A DNA stretch of 39,102 nt from Betaproteobacteria bacterium. Lineage in GTDB: Bacteria; Pseudomonadota; Gammaproteobacteria; Burkholderiales; Casimicrobiaceae. The notes beneath the pieces are model-generated. The model was not told the origin of the DNA. It saw nothing but the letters and a program-made list of their open reading frames with translations, and searched no databases. How positions within the stretch are numbered: the first letter of the stretch is position 1; each line of letters begins with the position of its first letter. Positions 1-9,781 of this stretch are shown one piece after another. The stretch lies in the NCBI GenBank assembly GCA_016717855.1, contig JADKEV010000045.1:1-39102 (forward strand), in the 5' to 3' direction. A program made the translations under genes and the position numbers.

Positions 1-1
1 C

Positions 2-1651
2 ATGAACTCCAGCTCCGGCGCCAGCGCGCCAAGACCGCCCGGCGGCGGCGACATCGCCGACTGGCGCCCCGAAGACAACGCCTTCTGGGAAAACACCGGC
101 AAGAAGGTCGCCTACCGCAACTTGTGGATCTCGGTGCCCGCGCTGCTGTGCGGCTTCGCGGTCTGGGGCATGTGGGGCATCATCACCGTGCAGATGATGA
201 ACCTGGGCTTTCCGTTCACGCAGCCGGAACTGTTCACGCTGACCGCGATCGCCGGGATCGCCGGCGCGACGATGCGCATCCCGGCCTCGTTCCTGATCCG
301 GCTGGCCGGCGGGCGCAACACCATCTTCCTGACGACCGCGATGCTGCTCGCCCCGGCGATCGGCACCGGCATCGTGCTCCAGCACAAGGACTGGCCGCTG
401 TGGGCGTTCCAGCTGATGGCGCTGTGGTCGGGCGTGGGTGGAGGCAACTTCGCGAGTTCGATGTCGAACATCAACACGTTCTTCCCGAAGCGGCTCCAGG
501 GCACCGCGCTGGGCATCAACGCGGGCCTGGGCAACTTCGGCGTGACGACGATGCAGGTCGTGATCCCGCTGGTGATGACGGTGGGCCTGTTCGGCGCGCT
601 GGGCGGCCCCTCGGAGACCCTGTTGAAAGACAGCGGATGGATCTTCGGCAAGATCCCCGCCGGCACGCAGACCTGGATCCAGAACGCCGGTTACGCCTGG
701 GTGCTCTCGCTGGTGCCGCTGGCCATCCTGTGCTGGTTCGGCATGAACAACCTGAAGACGGTCACGCCGGCGGCCGGCCATCCGCTCGTCGCCTTTGCCA
801 AGATCACCTGGCTCTACACGCTGGCGTTCATTCCCTCGATCCTCGGCCTGTACCTGTACCTGCCGAAGCCCACCGGCCTCGGCCTGATCAGCATGTGGGT
901 CGCGATTCCGCTGGACGTGGTCGCCGCGCTCATCGTGATGAAGCTCGCCGCGTTCGGCCCGATGAAGGAGAACGTCGCCAACCAGTTCAAGATCTTCCGC
1001 GACAAGCACACCTGGTCGATGACCGCGCTCTACATCGTCACCTTCGGCTCGTTCATCGGCTTCTCGATGGCGCTGCCGCTGTCGATGAAGGTGATCTTCG
1101 GCGTCAGCCACGTGCCCGGCGCCAACGGCGTGATGCAGCACACGCTGAACAACCCGAATGCGCCGTCGGTGCTCGCCTACGCCTGGATCGGGCCCTTCGT
1201 CGGCGCCGCGGTGCGGCCGATCGGCGGCTGGATCTCCGACAAGGTCGGCGGCTCCATCGTCACCCAGATCATCTCGGCGGTGATGGTCGTCGCCTCGGTC
1301 GCCGTGGGCTACGTGATGATGCAGGCCTACGGCTCGGCGACGCCGGAGCAGCATTTCCCGGCGTTCCTCGGCCTGTTCATCGTGCTGTTCTTCGCCAGCG
1401 GCATCGGCAACGGCTCCACGTTCCGCACCATCGGCGTGATCTTCGACCGCACCCAGGCCGGCCCGGTGCTGGGCTGGACCTCGGCGATCGCCGCTTACGG
1501 CGCCTTCATCGCCCCGATCGTGATCGGCGACCAGATCAAGGCCGGCACGCCGCAGTACGCGATGTACGGCTTCGCCATTTTCTACGCAGTATGCCTCGTG
1601 CTCAACTGGTGGTTCTACCTGCGCAGCAACGCGTACGTGAAGAACCCCTGA
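2..1651 (+). CDS. narK: NarK-type nitrate/nitrite MFS transporter
   Basis: Inner-membrane major facilitator protein of the NarK/NasA family, moving nitrate and/or nitrite for the reductase encoded downstream. The 549-residue product has an N-terminal cytosolic stretch with WRPEDNAFWE, common in the second NarK of betaproteobacterial nar operons, then about 12 hydrophobic segments. The nitrate signature is visible at about residues 147-180 (GGGNFASSMSNINTFFPK, then GINAGLGNFG). The two substrate-binding arginines of the family correspond to R92 (in MRIPAS) and R405 (in VRPIGGW). The ATG lies at the second base of the window, so an upstream extension or a fused NarK1 module cannot be excluded. 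It ends 23 bases before narG and is probably cotranscribed with it. Whether it is a proton symporter or a nitrate/nitrite antiporter cannot be told from sequence alone. Confidence 0.93.
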   Translation: MNSSSGASAPRPPGGGDIADWRPEDNAFWENTGKKVAYRNLWISVPALLCGFAVWGMWGIITVQMMNLGFPFTQPELFTLTAIAGIAGATMRIPASFLIRLAGGRNTIFLTTAMLLAPAIGTGIVLQHKDWPLWAFQLMALWSGVGGGNFASSMSNINTFFPKRLQGTALGINAGLGNFGVTTMQVVIPLVMTVGLFGALGGPSETLLKDSGWIFGKIPAGTQTWIQNAGYAWVLSLVPLAILCWFGMNNLKTVTPAAGHPLVAFAKITWLYTLAFIPSILGLYLYLPKPTGLGLISMWVAIPLDVVAALIVMKLAAFGPMKENVANQFKIFRDKHTWSMTALYIVTFGSFIGFSMALPLSMKVIFGVSHVPGANGVMQHTLNNPNAPSVLAYAWIGPFVGAAVRPIGGWISDKVGGSIVTQIISAVMVVASVAVGYVMMQAYGSATPEQHFPAFLGLFIVLFFASGIGNGSTFRTIGVIFDRTQAGPVLGWTSAIAAYGAFIAPIVIGDQIKAGTPQYAMYGFAIFYAVCLVLNWWFYLRSNAYVKNP

Positions 1652-1674
1652 GCAACAAACCCCGGAGACTTTCC

Positions 1675-4600
1675 ATGAGCCACTTCCTCGACCGCCTCAC
1701 CTACTTCTCGAATCCCCGCGAGAGCTTCTCCGGCGATCACGGCGTCACCACCGGCGAAGACCGGACGTGGGAAGACGCGTACCGCAACCGCTGGGCGCAC
1801 GACAAGATCGTGCGCTCCACGCACGGCGTGAACTGCACCGGATCCTGCTCGTGGAAGATCTACGTCAAGGGCGGCATCGTCACCTGGGAGACGCAGCAGA
1901 CCGACTACCCGCGCACGCGCTGGGACATGCCCAACCACGAGCCGCGCGGCTGCTCGCGCGGGGCGAGCTACAGCTGGTACCTGTACAGCGCCAACCGGGT
2001 CAAGTACCCGCTGGTGCGCGGCCGGCTGCTGAAGAGCTGGCGCGAGGCGCGCCTGACCCAGGACCCCGTCGACGCCTGGGCCGCCATCGTCGGCAACGAC
2101 GCCACGCGCCGCGACTACCAGCAGCGGCGCGGCCTGGGCGGCTTCGTGCGCTCCTCCTGGGACGAGGTCAACGAGATCATCGCCGCGGCCAACGTCTACA
2201 CCATCAAGAAATACGGCCCCGACCGGGTGATCGGCTTTTCCCCGATCCCCGCGATGTCGATGGTCAGCTACGCGGCCGGCTCGCGCTATCTCAGCCTGAT
2301 CGGCGGGGTGTGCATGAGCTTCTACGACTGGTACTGCGACCTGCCCCCGAGCAGCCCGCAGGTCTGGGGCGAGCAGACCGACGTGCCGGAATCGGCCGAC
2401 TGGTTCAACTCCGGCTTCATCATCGCCTGGGGCTCCAACGTGCCGCAGACGCGCACGCCGGACGCGCACTTCTTCACCGAGGTGCGCTACAAGGGCACCA
2501 AGACCGTCGCGATCACGCCCGACTACTCCGAAGTGGCCAAGCTGGCCGACATCTGGATGCACCCCAAGCAGGGCACCGACGCCGCGGTGGCGATGGCCAT
2601 GGGCCACGTCATCCTGAAGGAGTTCTATTTCCCCGACAGCGGCAAGCCGCGGAGCGCCTACTTCGACGACTACGTCCGGCGCTACACCGACATGCCGATG
2701 CTGGTGATGTTGAAGGAACACCAGCTGCCGAACGGCGAGACCGTGATGGTGCCCGACCGCTACGTGCGCGCGTCGGACTTCAACGGCAAGCTGGGCCAGG
2801 CCAACAACCCCGAATGGAAGACGGTGGCCTTCGACGAGTCCGGCAAGGTCGTGCTGCCCACCGGGGCGATCGGCTTTCGCTGGGGCCCGGACGGCCGCGC
2901 CGACCAGGGGCAATGGAACCTGGAAGCGAAGGAAGCGCGCCACGGCAACGCGGTCAAGCTGGGCTTGTCGGTGCTGGAAGGCGACAACCCCAGCAACGAG
3001 ACGGCGAAGGTCGGCTTTCCGTATTTCGGCGGCATCGTCTCGCCGCACTTCGCCAACAATGCCAGCGGCGACGGGGCGGCCGACGTGCTGGTGCGCACGG
3101 TGCCGGTGCGGCGGATCGCGCTGGGCAAGGAAGGCGAGAAGCGCGAAGCGCTGGTGGCGACGGTGTTCGACCTGCAGGTCGCCAACTACGGCGTGGCGCG
3201 CGGGCTGCCCGGGGAGATGGCCGCGTCCAGCTTCGACGACGACACGCCCTACACGCCCGCGTGGCAGGAACGCATCACCGGGACGCCGCGCGCGCAGCTC
3301 ATTTCCGTCGCACGCCAGTTCGCCGACAACGCCGACAAGACCCAGGGCCGCTCGATGGTGATCATCGGCGCGGCGATGAACCACTGGTATCACAGCGACA
3401 TGAACTACCGCGGCGTGATCAACATGCTGATGATGTGCGGCTGCATCGGCCAGAGCGGCGGCGGCTGGGCGCACTACGTGGGGCAGGAGAAGCTGCGCCC
3501 GCAAACCGGCTGGACCGCGCTGGCGTTCGCGCTGGACTGGATCAGGCCGCCCCGGCAGATGAACAGCACCAGCTTCTTCTACGCCCACACCGACCAGTGG
3601 CGCTACGAAAAGCTGGGCGTCGAAGAGGTGATCTCGCCGCTGGCCGACAAGGCGCAGTACGGCGGCAGCATGATCGACTACAACGTGCGCGCCGAACGGA
3701 TGGGCTGGCTGCCCAGCGCGCCGCAGCTGCAGACCAATCCGCTGCAGGTGGTGCGCGATGCGCAGGCCGCCGGCGCCGATCCGAAGGACTACACGGTCAA
3801 GGCGCTCAAGGACGGGACGCTCAAGATGAGCTGCACCGATCCCGACCATCCCGACAACTGGCCGCGCAACCTGTTCGTGTGGCGCTCCAACCTGCTGGGC
3901 TCCAGCGGCAAGGGCCACGAGTATTTCCTCAAGCACCTGCTGGGCACCAGCAACGGCGTGCAGGGCAAGGACCTGGGTTCCGACGATGCGAAGCCCGCCG
4001 AGGTGCGCTGGCACGAGCACGCGCCCGAAGGCAAGCTCGACCTGCTGGTGACGCTCGACTTCCGGATGAGCACCACCTGTCTGTACAGCGACATCGTGCT
4101 GCCCACCGCGACCTGGTACGAAAAGAACGACCTGAACACCAGCGACATGCATCCGTTCATCCACCCGCTGTCCACCGCGGTGGACCCGGCCTGGCAATCG
4201 CGCAGCGACTGGGAGATCTACAAGGGCTTCGCCAGGAAGTTCAGCGAAGTCTGCGTCGGCCACCTGGGCGTCGAGCGCGAACTGGTGCTGACGCCGCTGA
4301 TGCACGACAGCCCGGCCGAGCTGGCGCAGCCGTTCGGCGTCAGCGACTGGAAGCGCGGCGAGTGCGAGCTGATCCCGGGCAAGACCGCGCCGAACATCCA
4401 GGTGGTCGAGCGCGACTACCCGAACGTCTACAAGCGCTTCACCGCGCTCGGGCCCCTGATGGGCAAGGCGGGCAACGGCGGCAAGGGCATAGGCTGGAAC
4501 ACCCAGACCGAGGTCCGGCAGCTGGGCGAACTCAACGGGCTGGTCACCGCCGAGGGCGCCACCTGCGGAATGGCGAAGATCGAGTCCGACATCGACGCCG

Positions 4601-5493
4601 CCGAGGTGGTGCTGATGCTCGCGCCCGAGACCAACGGCCACGTGGCCGTCAAGGCCTGGCAGGCGCTGGGCAAGCAGACCGGCCTCGACCACACGCACCT
4701 GGCGCTCCACCGCGAGGACGAGAAGATCCGCTTCCGCGACATCCAGGCGCAGCCGCGCAAGATCATCTCGTCGCCCACGTGGAGCGGCATCGAGAGCGAG
4801 ACCGTCTCGTACAACGCCGGCTACACCAACGTGCACGAGATGATCCCCTGGCGCACGCTGACCGGGCGCCAGCAGTTCTACATGGACCACCCGTGGATGA
4901 TCGCCTTCGGCGAGGGCTTCTCCAGCTACCGCCCGCCGGTGGACCTGAAGACCACCGCCGGCATGGCGGGCATCAAGCCCAACGGCAACCCCGAGATCGC
5001 GCTGAACTTCATCACGCCGCACCAGAAGTGGGGCATCCACTCGACGTACACCGACAACCTGATGATGCTCACGCTGAGCCGCGGCGGGCCCTGCGTGTGG
5101 CTCAGCGAGGACGACGCGAAGCGGGCCGGGATCGTCGACAACGACTGGATCGAGCTGTTCAACCTGAACGGCGCGATCGCCGCGCGCGCGGTAGTCAGCC
5201 AGCGCGTCAACCCCGGCATGGTGATGATGTACCACGCCCAGGAGAAGATCGTGAACACGCCGGGCTCCGAGATCACCGGCGCGCGCGGCGGCATCCACAA
5301 CTCCGTCACGCGCATCGTGCTCAAGCCCACCCACATGATCGGCGGCTACGCGCAGTTGAGCTACGGCTTCAACTACTACGGGACGATAGGCACCAACCGC
5401 GACGAGTTCGTCGTGGTCCGCAAGATGAACAAGGTCGACTGGCTCGACACGCCGGCCACCACCGAACCGGCGCTCGACGCGCAGCAGGCCTGA
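1675..5493 (+). CDS. narG: Respiratory nitrate reductase alpha subunit
   Basis: Catalytic Mo-bisMGD subunit of membrane-bound cytoplasm-facing nitrate reductase, reducing nitrate to nitrite with electrons from NarH. The 1272-residue product aligns by eye with E. coli NarG almost end to end. The FS0 cluster ligands are H50, C54, C58 and C93. The molybdenum-ligating aspartate is D222 in FYDWYCDLPP. The C-terminal GIHNSVTRI and YGFNYYGT blocks are intact. The start chosen is the MSHFLDRLTYF methionine, the classical NarG N-terminus, preceded by CCGGAGAC; the frame is open far upstream but that extension overlaps narK. narH follows after 10 bases. No defects were seen. Confidence 0.97.
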   Translation: MSHFLDRLTYFSNPRESFSGDHGVTTGEDRTWEDAYRNRWAHDKIVRSTHGVNCTGSCSWKIYVKGGIVTWETQQTDYPRTRWDMPNHEPRGCSRGASYSWYLYSANRVKYPLVRGRLLKSWREARLTQDPVDAWAAIVGNDATRRDYQQRRGLGGFVRSSWDEVNEIIAAANVYTIKKYGPDRVIGFSPIPAMSMVSYAAGSRYLSLIGGVCMSFYDWYCDLPPSSPQVWGEQTDVPESADWFNSGFIIAWGSNVPQTRTPDAHFFTEVRYKGTKTVAITPDYSEVAKLADIWMHPKQGTDAAVAMAMGHVILKEFYFPDSGKPRSAYFDDYVRRYTDMPMLVMLKEHQLPNGETVMVPDRYVRASDFNGKLGQANNPEWKTVAFDESGKVVLPTGAIGFRWGPDGRADQGQWNLEAKEARHGNAVKLGLSVLEGDNPSNETAKVGFPYFGGIVSPHFANNASGDGAADVLVRTVPVRRIALGKEGEKREALVATVFDLQVANYGVARGLPGEMAASSFDDDTPYTPAWQERITGTPRAQLISVARQFADNADKTQGRSMVIIGAAMNHWYHSDMNYRGVINMLMMCGCIGQSGGGWAHYVGQEKLRPQTGWTALAFALDWIRPPRQMNSTSFFYAHTDQWRYEKLGVEEVISPLADKAQYGGSMIDYNVRAERMGWLPSAPQLQTNPLQVVRDAQAAGADPKDYTVKALKDGTLKMSCTDPDHPDNWPRNLFVWRSNLLGSSGKGHEYFLKHLLGTSNGVQGKDLGSDDAKPAEVRWHEHAPEGKLDLLVTLDFRMSTTCLYSDIVLPTATWYEKNDLNTSDMHPFIHPLSTAVDPAWQSRSDWEIYKGFARKFSEVCVGHLGVERELVLTPLMHDSPAELAQPFGVSDWKRGECELIPGKTAPNIQVVERDYPNVYKRFTALGPLMGKAGNGGKGIGWNTQTEVRQLGELNGLVTAEGATCGMAKIESDIDAAEVVLMLAPETNGHVAVKAWQALGKQTGLDHTHLALHREDEKIRFRDIQAQPRKIISSPTWSGIESETVSYNAGYTNVHEMIPWRTLTGRQQFYMDHPWMIAFGEGFSSYRPPVDLKTTAGMAGIKPNGNPEIALNFITPHQKWGIHSTYTDNLMMLTLSRGGPCVWLSEDDAKRAGIVDNDWIELFNLNGAIAARAVVSQRVNPGMVMMYHAQEKIVNTPGSEITGARGGIHNSVTRIVLKPTHMIGGYAQLSYGFNYYGTIGTNRDEFVVVRKMNKVDWLDTPATTEPALDAQQA

Positions 5494-5503
5494 GGAAACC
5501 ATC

Positions 5504-7027
5504 ATGAAAATTCGCGCGCAAATCGGCATGGTGCTGAATCTCGACAAGTGCATCGGCTGCCACACCTGCTCGGTCACCTGCAAGAACGTCTGGACCAGCC
5601 GCCCCGGCGTCGAGTACGCCTGGTTCAACAACGTCGAGACCAAGCCCGGGATCGGCTATCCGAAGGAATGGGAAAACCAGGACAAGTGGAACGGCGGCTG
5701 GGTGCGCAAGGCGAACGGCAGCATCGAGCCGCGCCAGGGCGCGCGCTGGAAGCTGCTGATGCGCATCTTCGCCAATCCCAACCTGCCGGAGATCGACGAC
5801 TACTACGAGCCCTTCACGTTCGACTACGACCACCTGCAGTCGGCGCCCGAGATGACGGCGGCGCCGACCGCGCGCCCGCGCAGCCTGATCACCGGCAAGA
5901 CGATGGAAAAGATCGTCTGGGGGCCGAACTGGGAAGAGATCCTGGGCGGCGAGTTCGCCGGGCGCAGCAAGGACCGGAACTTCGACGACATCCAGAAAGA
6001 GATGTACGGCCAGTTCGAGAACACGTTCATGATGTACCTGCCCCGGCTGTGCGAGCACTGCCTGAATCCGGCGTGCGTGGCCTCCTGCCCGTCGGGCTCG
6101 ATCTACAAGCGCGAGGAAGACGGCATCGTGCTGATCGACCAGGACAAGTGCCGCGGCTGGCGCATGTGCGTCAGCGGCTGTCCGTACAAGAAGATCTACT
6201 ACAACTGGCAGTCGGGCAAGGCCGAGAAGTGCACGTTCTGCTACCCGCGGATCGAAGCCGGCATGCCCACGGTCTGTTCGGAAACCTGCGTGGGCCGCAT
6301 CCGCTACCTGGGCGTGCTGCTGTACGACGCCGACCGCATCCAGGAAGCGGCCAGCGTCGCCCACGACCGCGACCTGTACCAGGCGCAGCTCGACATCTTC
6401 CTCGATCCGCATGACCCTCGGGTGATCGCGCAGGCGAGCATCGACGGCATTCCCGACGCCTGGATGGACGCCGCGCGCAAGAGCCCCGTCTACAAGATGG
6501 CGGTGGACTGGAAAGTGGCGCTGCCGCTGCATCCGGAGTACCGGACGCTGCCGATGGTCTGGTACGTGCCGCCGCTCTCGCCGATCAGCGCCGCGGCCAA
6601 TGCCGGACACGTGGGCGCCAACGGCGAGATCCCGGACGTGAAGCAGCTGCGCATCCCCGTCCAGTACCTGGCCAACCTGCTGACCGCCGGCGACACGGCG
6701 CCGGTGGTGCGCGCGCTCGAGCGCATGCTGGCGATGCGCGCCTACCAGCGCGACAAGCACGTCGAAGGGCGCGTCAACCTGGGCGTCCTCGAGCAGGTGG
6801 GACTCACTGAGCTGGAAGTCGAGGAGATGTACCACGTGATGGCCATCGCCAACTACGAGGACCGCTTCGTGATCCCGAGCACGCATCGCGAGTACGCCGA
6901 GAACACGTTCGACGTGCGCGGCGGCTGCGGCTTCTCGTTCGGCAACGGCTGTTCCGACGGCGCGAGCAAGGTCAGCCTCTTCGGCGGCACCAAGAAACGC
7001 ACCATACCCATCAAGGCGAGGGTCTGA
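5504..7027 (+). CDS. narH: Respiratory nitrate reductase beta subunit
   Basis: Iron-sulfur electron-transfer subunit carrying electrons from NarI haem to NarG. It is 507 residues, the usual length. Four cysteine groups are visible: C16, C19, C22 and C26 (CIGCHTCSVTC); CEHCLNPACVASC; CRGWRMCVSGC, where tryptophan replaces one cysteine, the hallmark of the 3Fe-4S cluster; and CTFCYPRIEAGMPTVC followed by SETC. That gives the expected three 4Fe-4S and one 3Fe-4S clusters. An AGGA motif precedes the ATG. narJ starts two bases after the stop codon, which indicates translational coupling. Confidence 0.97.
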   Translation: MKIRAQIGMVLNLDKCIGCHTCSVTCKNVWTSRPGVEYAWFNNVETKPGIGYPKEWENQDKWNGGWVRKANGSIEPRQGARWKLLMRIFANPNLPEIDDYYEPFTFDYDHLQSAPEMTAAPTARPRSLITGKTMEKIVWGPNWEEILGGEFAGRSKDRNFDDIQKEMYGQFENTFMMYLPRLCEHCLNPACVASCPSGSIYKREEDGIVLIDQDKCRGWRMCVSGCPYKKIYYNWQSGKAEKCTFCYPRIEAGMPTVCSETCVGRIRYLGVLLYDADRIQEAASVAHDRDLYQAQLDIFLDPHDPRVIAQASIDGIPDAWMDAARKSPVYKMAVDWKVALPLHPEYRTLPMVWYVPPLSPISAAANAGHVGANGEIPDVKQLRIPVQYLANLLTAGDTAPVVRALERMLAMRAYQRDKHVEGRVNLGVLEQVGLTELEVEEMYHVMAIANYEDRFVIPSTHREYAENTFDVRGGCGFSFGNGCSDGASKVSLFGGTKKRTIPIKARV

Positions 7028-7029
7028 CC

Positions 7030-7725
7030 ATGGCACCATTCACGAGAACCGTATCCGCGTCGCGCAGCCTGCGCGTGCTCGCGGCCCTGCTGGGCTACCC
7101 CGGCGCGGAGATGCGCCAGCACCTGGGCGCGATGCGCGCGCTGTTGCACGAAGAGCGCGCGCTTGGCGGCGAACGCCTGGCCGAGCTCGACGCGCTGATC
7201 GATACGCTGCAGCGGGGCGACCCGCTGGAGACCGAGGCCGCGTACGTGCAGCTGTTCGACCGCGGCCGCGCGACCTCGCTGCACCTGTTCGAGCATGTGC
7301 ACGGCGACTCGCGCGACCGCGGCCCGGCGATGATCGACCTGGCGCAGACCTACGAGAAGAGCGGCCTGTATCTCGCGCCGGGCGAGCTGCCCGACTACCT
7401 GCCGGCGGTGCTCGAGTTCGTGTCCACGCAGCCCCCGCGCGAGGCGCGCGAGTTCCTGGGCGAGACCGCGCACATCATCAATGCGATCTTCAACGCGCTG
7501 CAGCAGCGGCAGAGCGCCTACGCCAGCGTGCTGGGCGCGCTGCTGGAACTCGCCGGCGAGAAGGCGCAGGCCGTGAAGATCGCCCCCGACGATCCGCTCG
7601 ACGAGAGCTGGGTCGAGCCGGCCGTCTTCGGCGGTTGTTCCACGCAAGGCCAGGCCAGCCCCGGCCAGCCGCAACCGATCCGCATCGTCCGCCAGCCCAT
7701 CCCCGCACAAGGAGCGTCGACATGA
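7030..7725 (+). CDS. narJ: Nitrate reductase assembly chaperone
   Basis: Cytoplasmic system-specific chaperone (TorD/DmsD/NarJ family) needed for cofactor insertion into NarG and membrane attachment of NarGH; it is not part of the final enzyme. The 231 residues are mostly helical. The family motif is seen in YVQLFDRGRATSLHLFEHVHGDSRDRG at about residues 72-98, followed by LPDYLPAVLEF. The C-terminal tail is low-complexity and proline/glutamine-rich, which is typical. The stop codon overlaps the narI start (ATGA at 7722-7725), supporting coupled translation. Confidence 0.95.
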   Translation: MAPFTRTVSASRSLRVLAALLGYPGAEMRQHLGAMRALLHEERALGGERLAELDALIDTLQRGDPLETEAAYVQLFDRGRATSLHLFEHVHGDSRDRGPAMIDLAQTYEKSGLYLAPGELPDYLPAVLEFVSTQPPREAREFLGETAHIINAIFNALQQRQSAYASVLGALLELAGEKAQAVKIAPDDPLDESWVEPAVFGGCSTQGQASPGQPQPIRIVRQPIPAQGAST

Positions 7726-8462
7726 GCGCGCTGCACGGCTTTCTCTTCCAGGTCTATCCCTACATCTGCCTCGCGGTGTTCCTGGCGGGCAGCCTGATCC
7801 GCTTCGACCAGAACCAGTACAGCTGGAAGAGCGACTCCTCGCAGATGCTGCGCGCGGGCACGCTGCGCTGGGGCAGCAACCTGTTCCACATCGGCATCCT
7901 CTTCCTGTTCGTCGGCCACCTGGTGGGCCTGTTCACCCCGCACGGGGTGTACGGGATCTTCATCAGCGCGGCGACCAAGCAGATGCTGGCCGTCGTCGCC
8001 GGCGGCGTCGCCGGTCTGCTGTGCTTCGCCGGGCTGACGCTGCTGCTGCACCGGCGCATTTTCGACGCGCGCATCCGCCACACCAGCCATCCCACCGACA
8101 TCGCCGTGCTCGTCGTGCTGTGGGTGCAGCTGGTCGTGGGCCTGATCACATTGCCCTTCTCGTGGCAGCACGCCGACGGCAGTGTGATGCTGATCCTCGC
8201 CGACTGGGCGCAGCGCATCGTCACGCTGCGGCCGGTGGACGCGGCCGCACTGGCGGCGCTGCCCTGGCCGTACCTGTTGCACGTCGTGCTCGGGATGACG
8301 ATCTTCCTGCTGTTCCCGTTCAGCCGGCTGGTGCATATCTGGAGCGGTTTCGCCTCGATCTCCTACCTGTTCCGGCCGTACCAGGTGGTGCGCGCCCGCC
8401 GCCTGAACCTGCCCCCGAACCACAACCAGCCCGACGTGCGCCTGCCCGGCGCCGGGGACTGA
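7722..8462 (+). CDS. narI: Respiratory nitrate reductase gamma subunit (cytochrome b)
   Basis: Membrane dihaem cytochrome b that oxidises quinol and passes electrons to NarH. It is 246 residues with five hydrophobic helices. The haem-ligating histidines H56 and H66 (NLFHIGILFLFVGH) fall at the same positions as in E. coli NarI, and the second pair lies in LLHVVLGM and SRLVHIW near the C-terminus. The start is the ATG overlapping the narJ stop. The longer in-frame opening from 7635 lies inside narJ and was rejected. The tail after FRPYQVV is about 20 residues longer than in E. coli. Confidence 0.96.
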   Translation: MSALHGFLFQVYPYICLAVFLAGSLIRFDQNQYSWKSDSSQMLRAGTLRWGSNLFHIGILFLFVGHLVGLFTPHGVYGIFISAATKQMLAVVAGGVAGLLCFAGLTLLLHRRIFDARIRHTSHPTDIAVLVVLWVQLVVGLITLPFSWQHADGSVMLILADWAQRIVTLRPVDAAALAALPWPYLLHVVLGMTIFLLFPFSRLVHIWSGFASISYLFRPYQVVRARRLNLPPNHNQPDVRLPGAGD

Positions 8463-8471
8463 GGACCCGCG

Positions 8472-9260
8472 ATGACGACCGATACCCTGCACGTTGCGGG
8501 CGTGGCACGCATCAACGGCGTGCCCCTGCACGACGCCGGCGCCGCGCTGGCCCCCGAAGAATTGCGCCAGCGCGCCTGCACCGAGCTGCTGCGCCAGGCC
8601 GCACAGGCCGCCGGCCTGCTGGATGCGCACGACGCGCCGGCTACCGATGGGGCGATCAGCGAAGCGGCCACCGCCGCGATCGATGCGCTGCTCGAACGCG
8701 AGCTGAGCGTCCCCGAGCCCTCGGAAGACGCCTGCCGGCGCCACCATGCGGCCAGGCAGGGCGACTATCGCACCGGCGAGCGCGTCCGCGTGCGGCACAT
8801 CCTGTTCGCGGTGACGCCGGGCGTCGACGTGACGGCGCTGCGCAAGCGCGCGGAACCCCTTTTTCTCGAGGTGCGCTGCCACGACGGGCAAGGTCCCGGC
8901 GGTTTCGCCGACGCGGCGCGCAAGTGGTCCAACTGCCCCAGCGGCGAGCTGGGCGGCGAACTGGGCTGGCTCACCAGCGCCGATTGCGCGCCGGAGTTCG
9001 CGCGCGAGATCTTCGGCCATCCCGAGATCGGCGTGCTGCCGCGGCTGGTGCACAGCCGCTTCGGCCTGCACGTGGTCGAAGTGCTGGAGCGCGAACCCGG
9101 CGTGGCGCAGACCTTCGAAGAGGTCGCGGGCGCCGTGGCGATGTCGCTGCGGCAGCAGTCCTTCGTGACCGCGTTGCGCCAATACCTGCGCCTGCTGGCC
9201 GGCGCGGCGGCGGTCGAGGGCGTGGATCTCGACGCGGCCGACACGCCGCTGGTGCGGTAG
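8472..9260 (+). CDS. Parvulin-type peptidyl-prolyl isomerase of the nar operon
   Basis: A 262-residue parvulin (PpiC/NifM-like) protein. Residues 1-95 are a helical region as in SurA/NifM-type proteins. The PPIase domain runs from about 98 to 205, with VRVRHILFAV, then FADAARKWSNCPS, GGELGWLT, and FGLHVVEVLERE. There is no signal peptide or membrane segment, so it is probably cytoplasmic. It starts 9 bases after narI, so it is the sixth gene of the operon. In betaproteobacteria such a gene often ends the nar operon, and a role in folding or maturing NarGHI is a reasonable inference. NifM itself acts on nitrogenase Fe protein; no nif genes are seen here. Confidence 0.88.
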   Translation: MTTDTLHVAGVARINGVPLHDAGAALAPEELRQRACTELLRQAAQAAGLLDAHDAPATDGAISEAATAAIDALLERELSVPEPSEDACRRHHAARQGDYRTGERVRVRHILFAVTPGVDVTALRKRAEPLFLEVRCHDGQGPGGFADAARKWSNCPSGELGGELGWLTSADCAPEFAREIFGHPEIGVLPRLVHSRFGLHVVEVLEREPGVAQTFEEVAGAVAMSLRQQSFVTALRQYLRLLAGAAAVEGVDLDAADTPLVR

Positions 9261-9262
9261 CC

Positions 9263-9667
9263 ATGGACATTTCCAGTTTCGACGATCTGCTCCACGCCGC
9301 GCGCGAGCAGCCCGACCCGCAGCGGTTGCTGTTCGTCTTCGCCGGCGCCACGCTGCCCGAGGACAGCACGCCCGAACAGCGCGCCCGCTTCGAGGCCGGG
9401 CAAGGCGGCGCGCTGACGCCGCTGATGTCCGCGGACAAGACCCCCGGCGAGCTGACGACCTTCGCCGCGCTGGAGGAAGAGTCGCGCCAGTTCGCGCGCG
9501 ACTGGGCCGTCGTGTTCGTCGCCGGCCTGGCCGGCCGCGACGGCCGCGCGCCGACGACCGAGGAAGCCGCGGCGCCGCTGCAACGGATGATCGAGGCCAT
9601 CAAGTCGGGGCTGCCCGGCCCGTGCATTCCGTTCGACCGCCAGGGCCGCCCGATGCGGTTCAACTGA
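9263..9667 (+). CDS. Conserved protein of unknown function at the end of the nar operon
   Basis: A 134-residue soluble protein starting two bases after the parvulin stop codon, hence almost certainly translated from the same mRNA. The opening (ISSFDDLLHAAREQPDPQRL, then LFVFAGA) and the end (IPFDRQGRPMRF) resemble small proteins found beside nar genes in other betaproteobacteria. Some of those carry the product name 'ribonucleotide reductase subunit alpha', which nothing here supports: at 134 residues it is far too short and lacks the catalytic motifs. No signal peptide, cysteine cluster or membrane segment is seen. The function is unknown; the position suggests a link with nitrate respiration. 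Confidence 0.8.
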   Translation: MDISSFDDLLHAAREQPDPQRLLFVFAGATLPEDSTPEQRARFEAGQGGALTPLMSADKTPGELTTFAALEEESRQFARDWAVVFVAGLAGRDGRAPTTEEAAAPLQRMIEAIKSGLPGPCIPFDRQGRPMRFN

Positions 9668-9781
9668 GCCTGAACGGTCCCTGGGCCGCGCATTGCCATG
9701 TGCGCGGTCGAACAGACCGCAAAGTCCGGACGTGCCAGACTAATCTCCATATTTTCCGGCTTTGCCGGAGTGAGGGTTTCT

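Noticed and set aside
1615..5643. A 1342-codon open frame on the - strand across narG
   Set aside because: It is antisense to an intact, well-conserved narG; its composition is that of high-GC shadow frames and no domain is recognisable.
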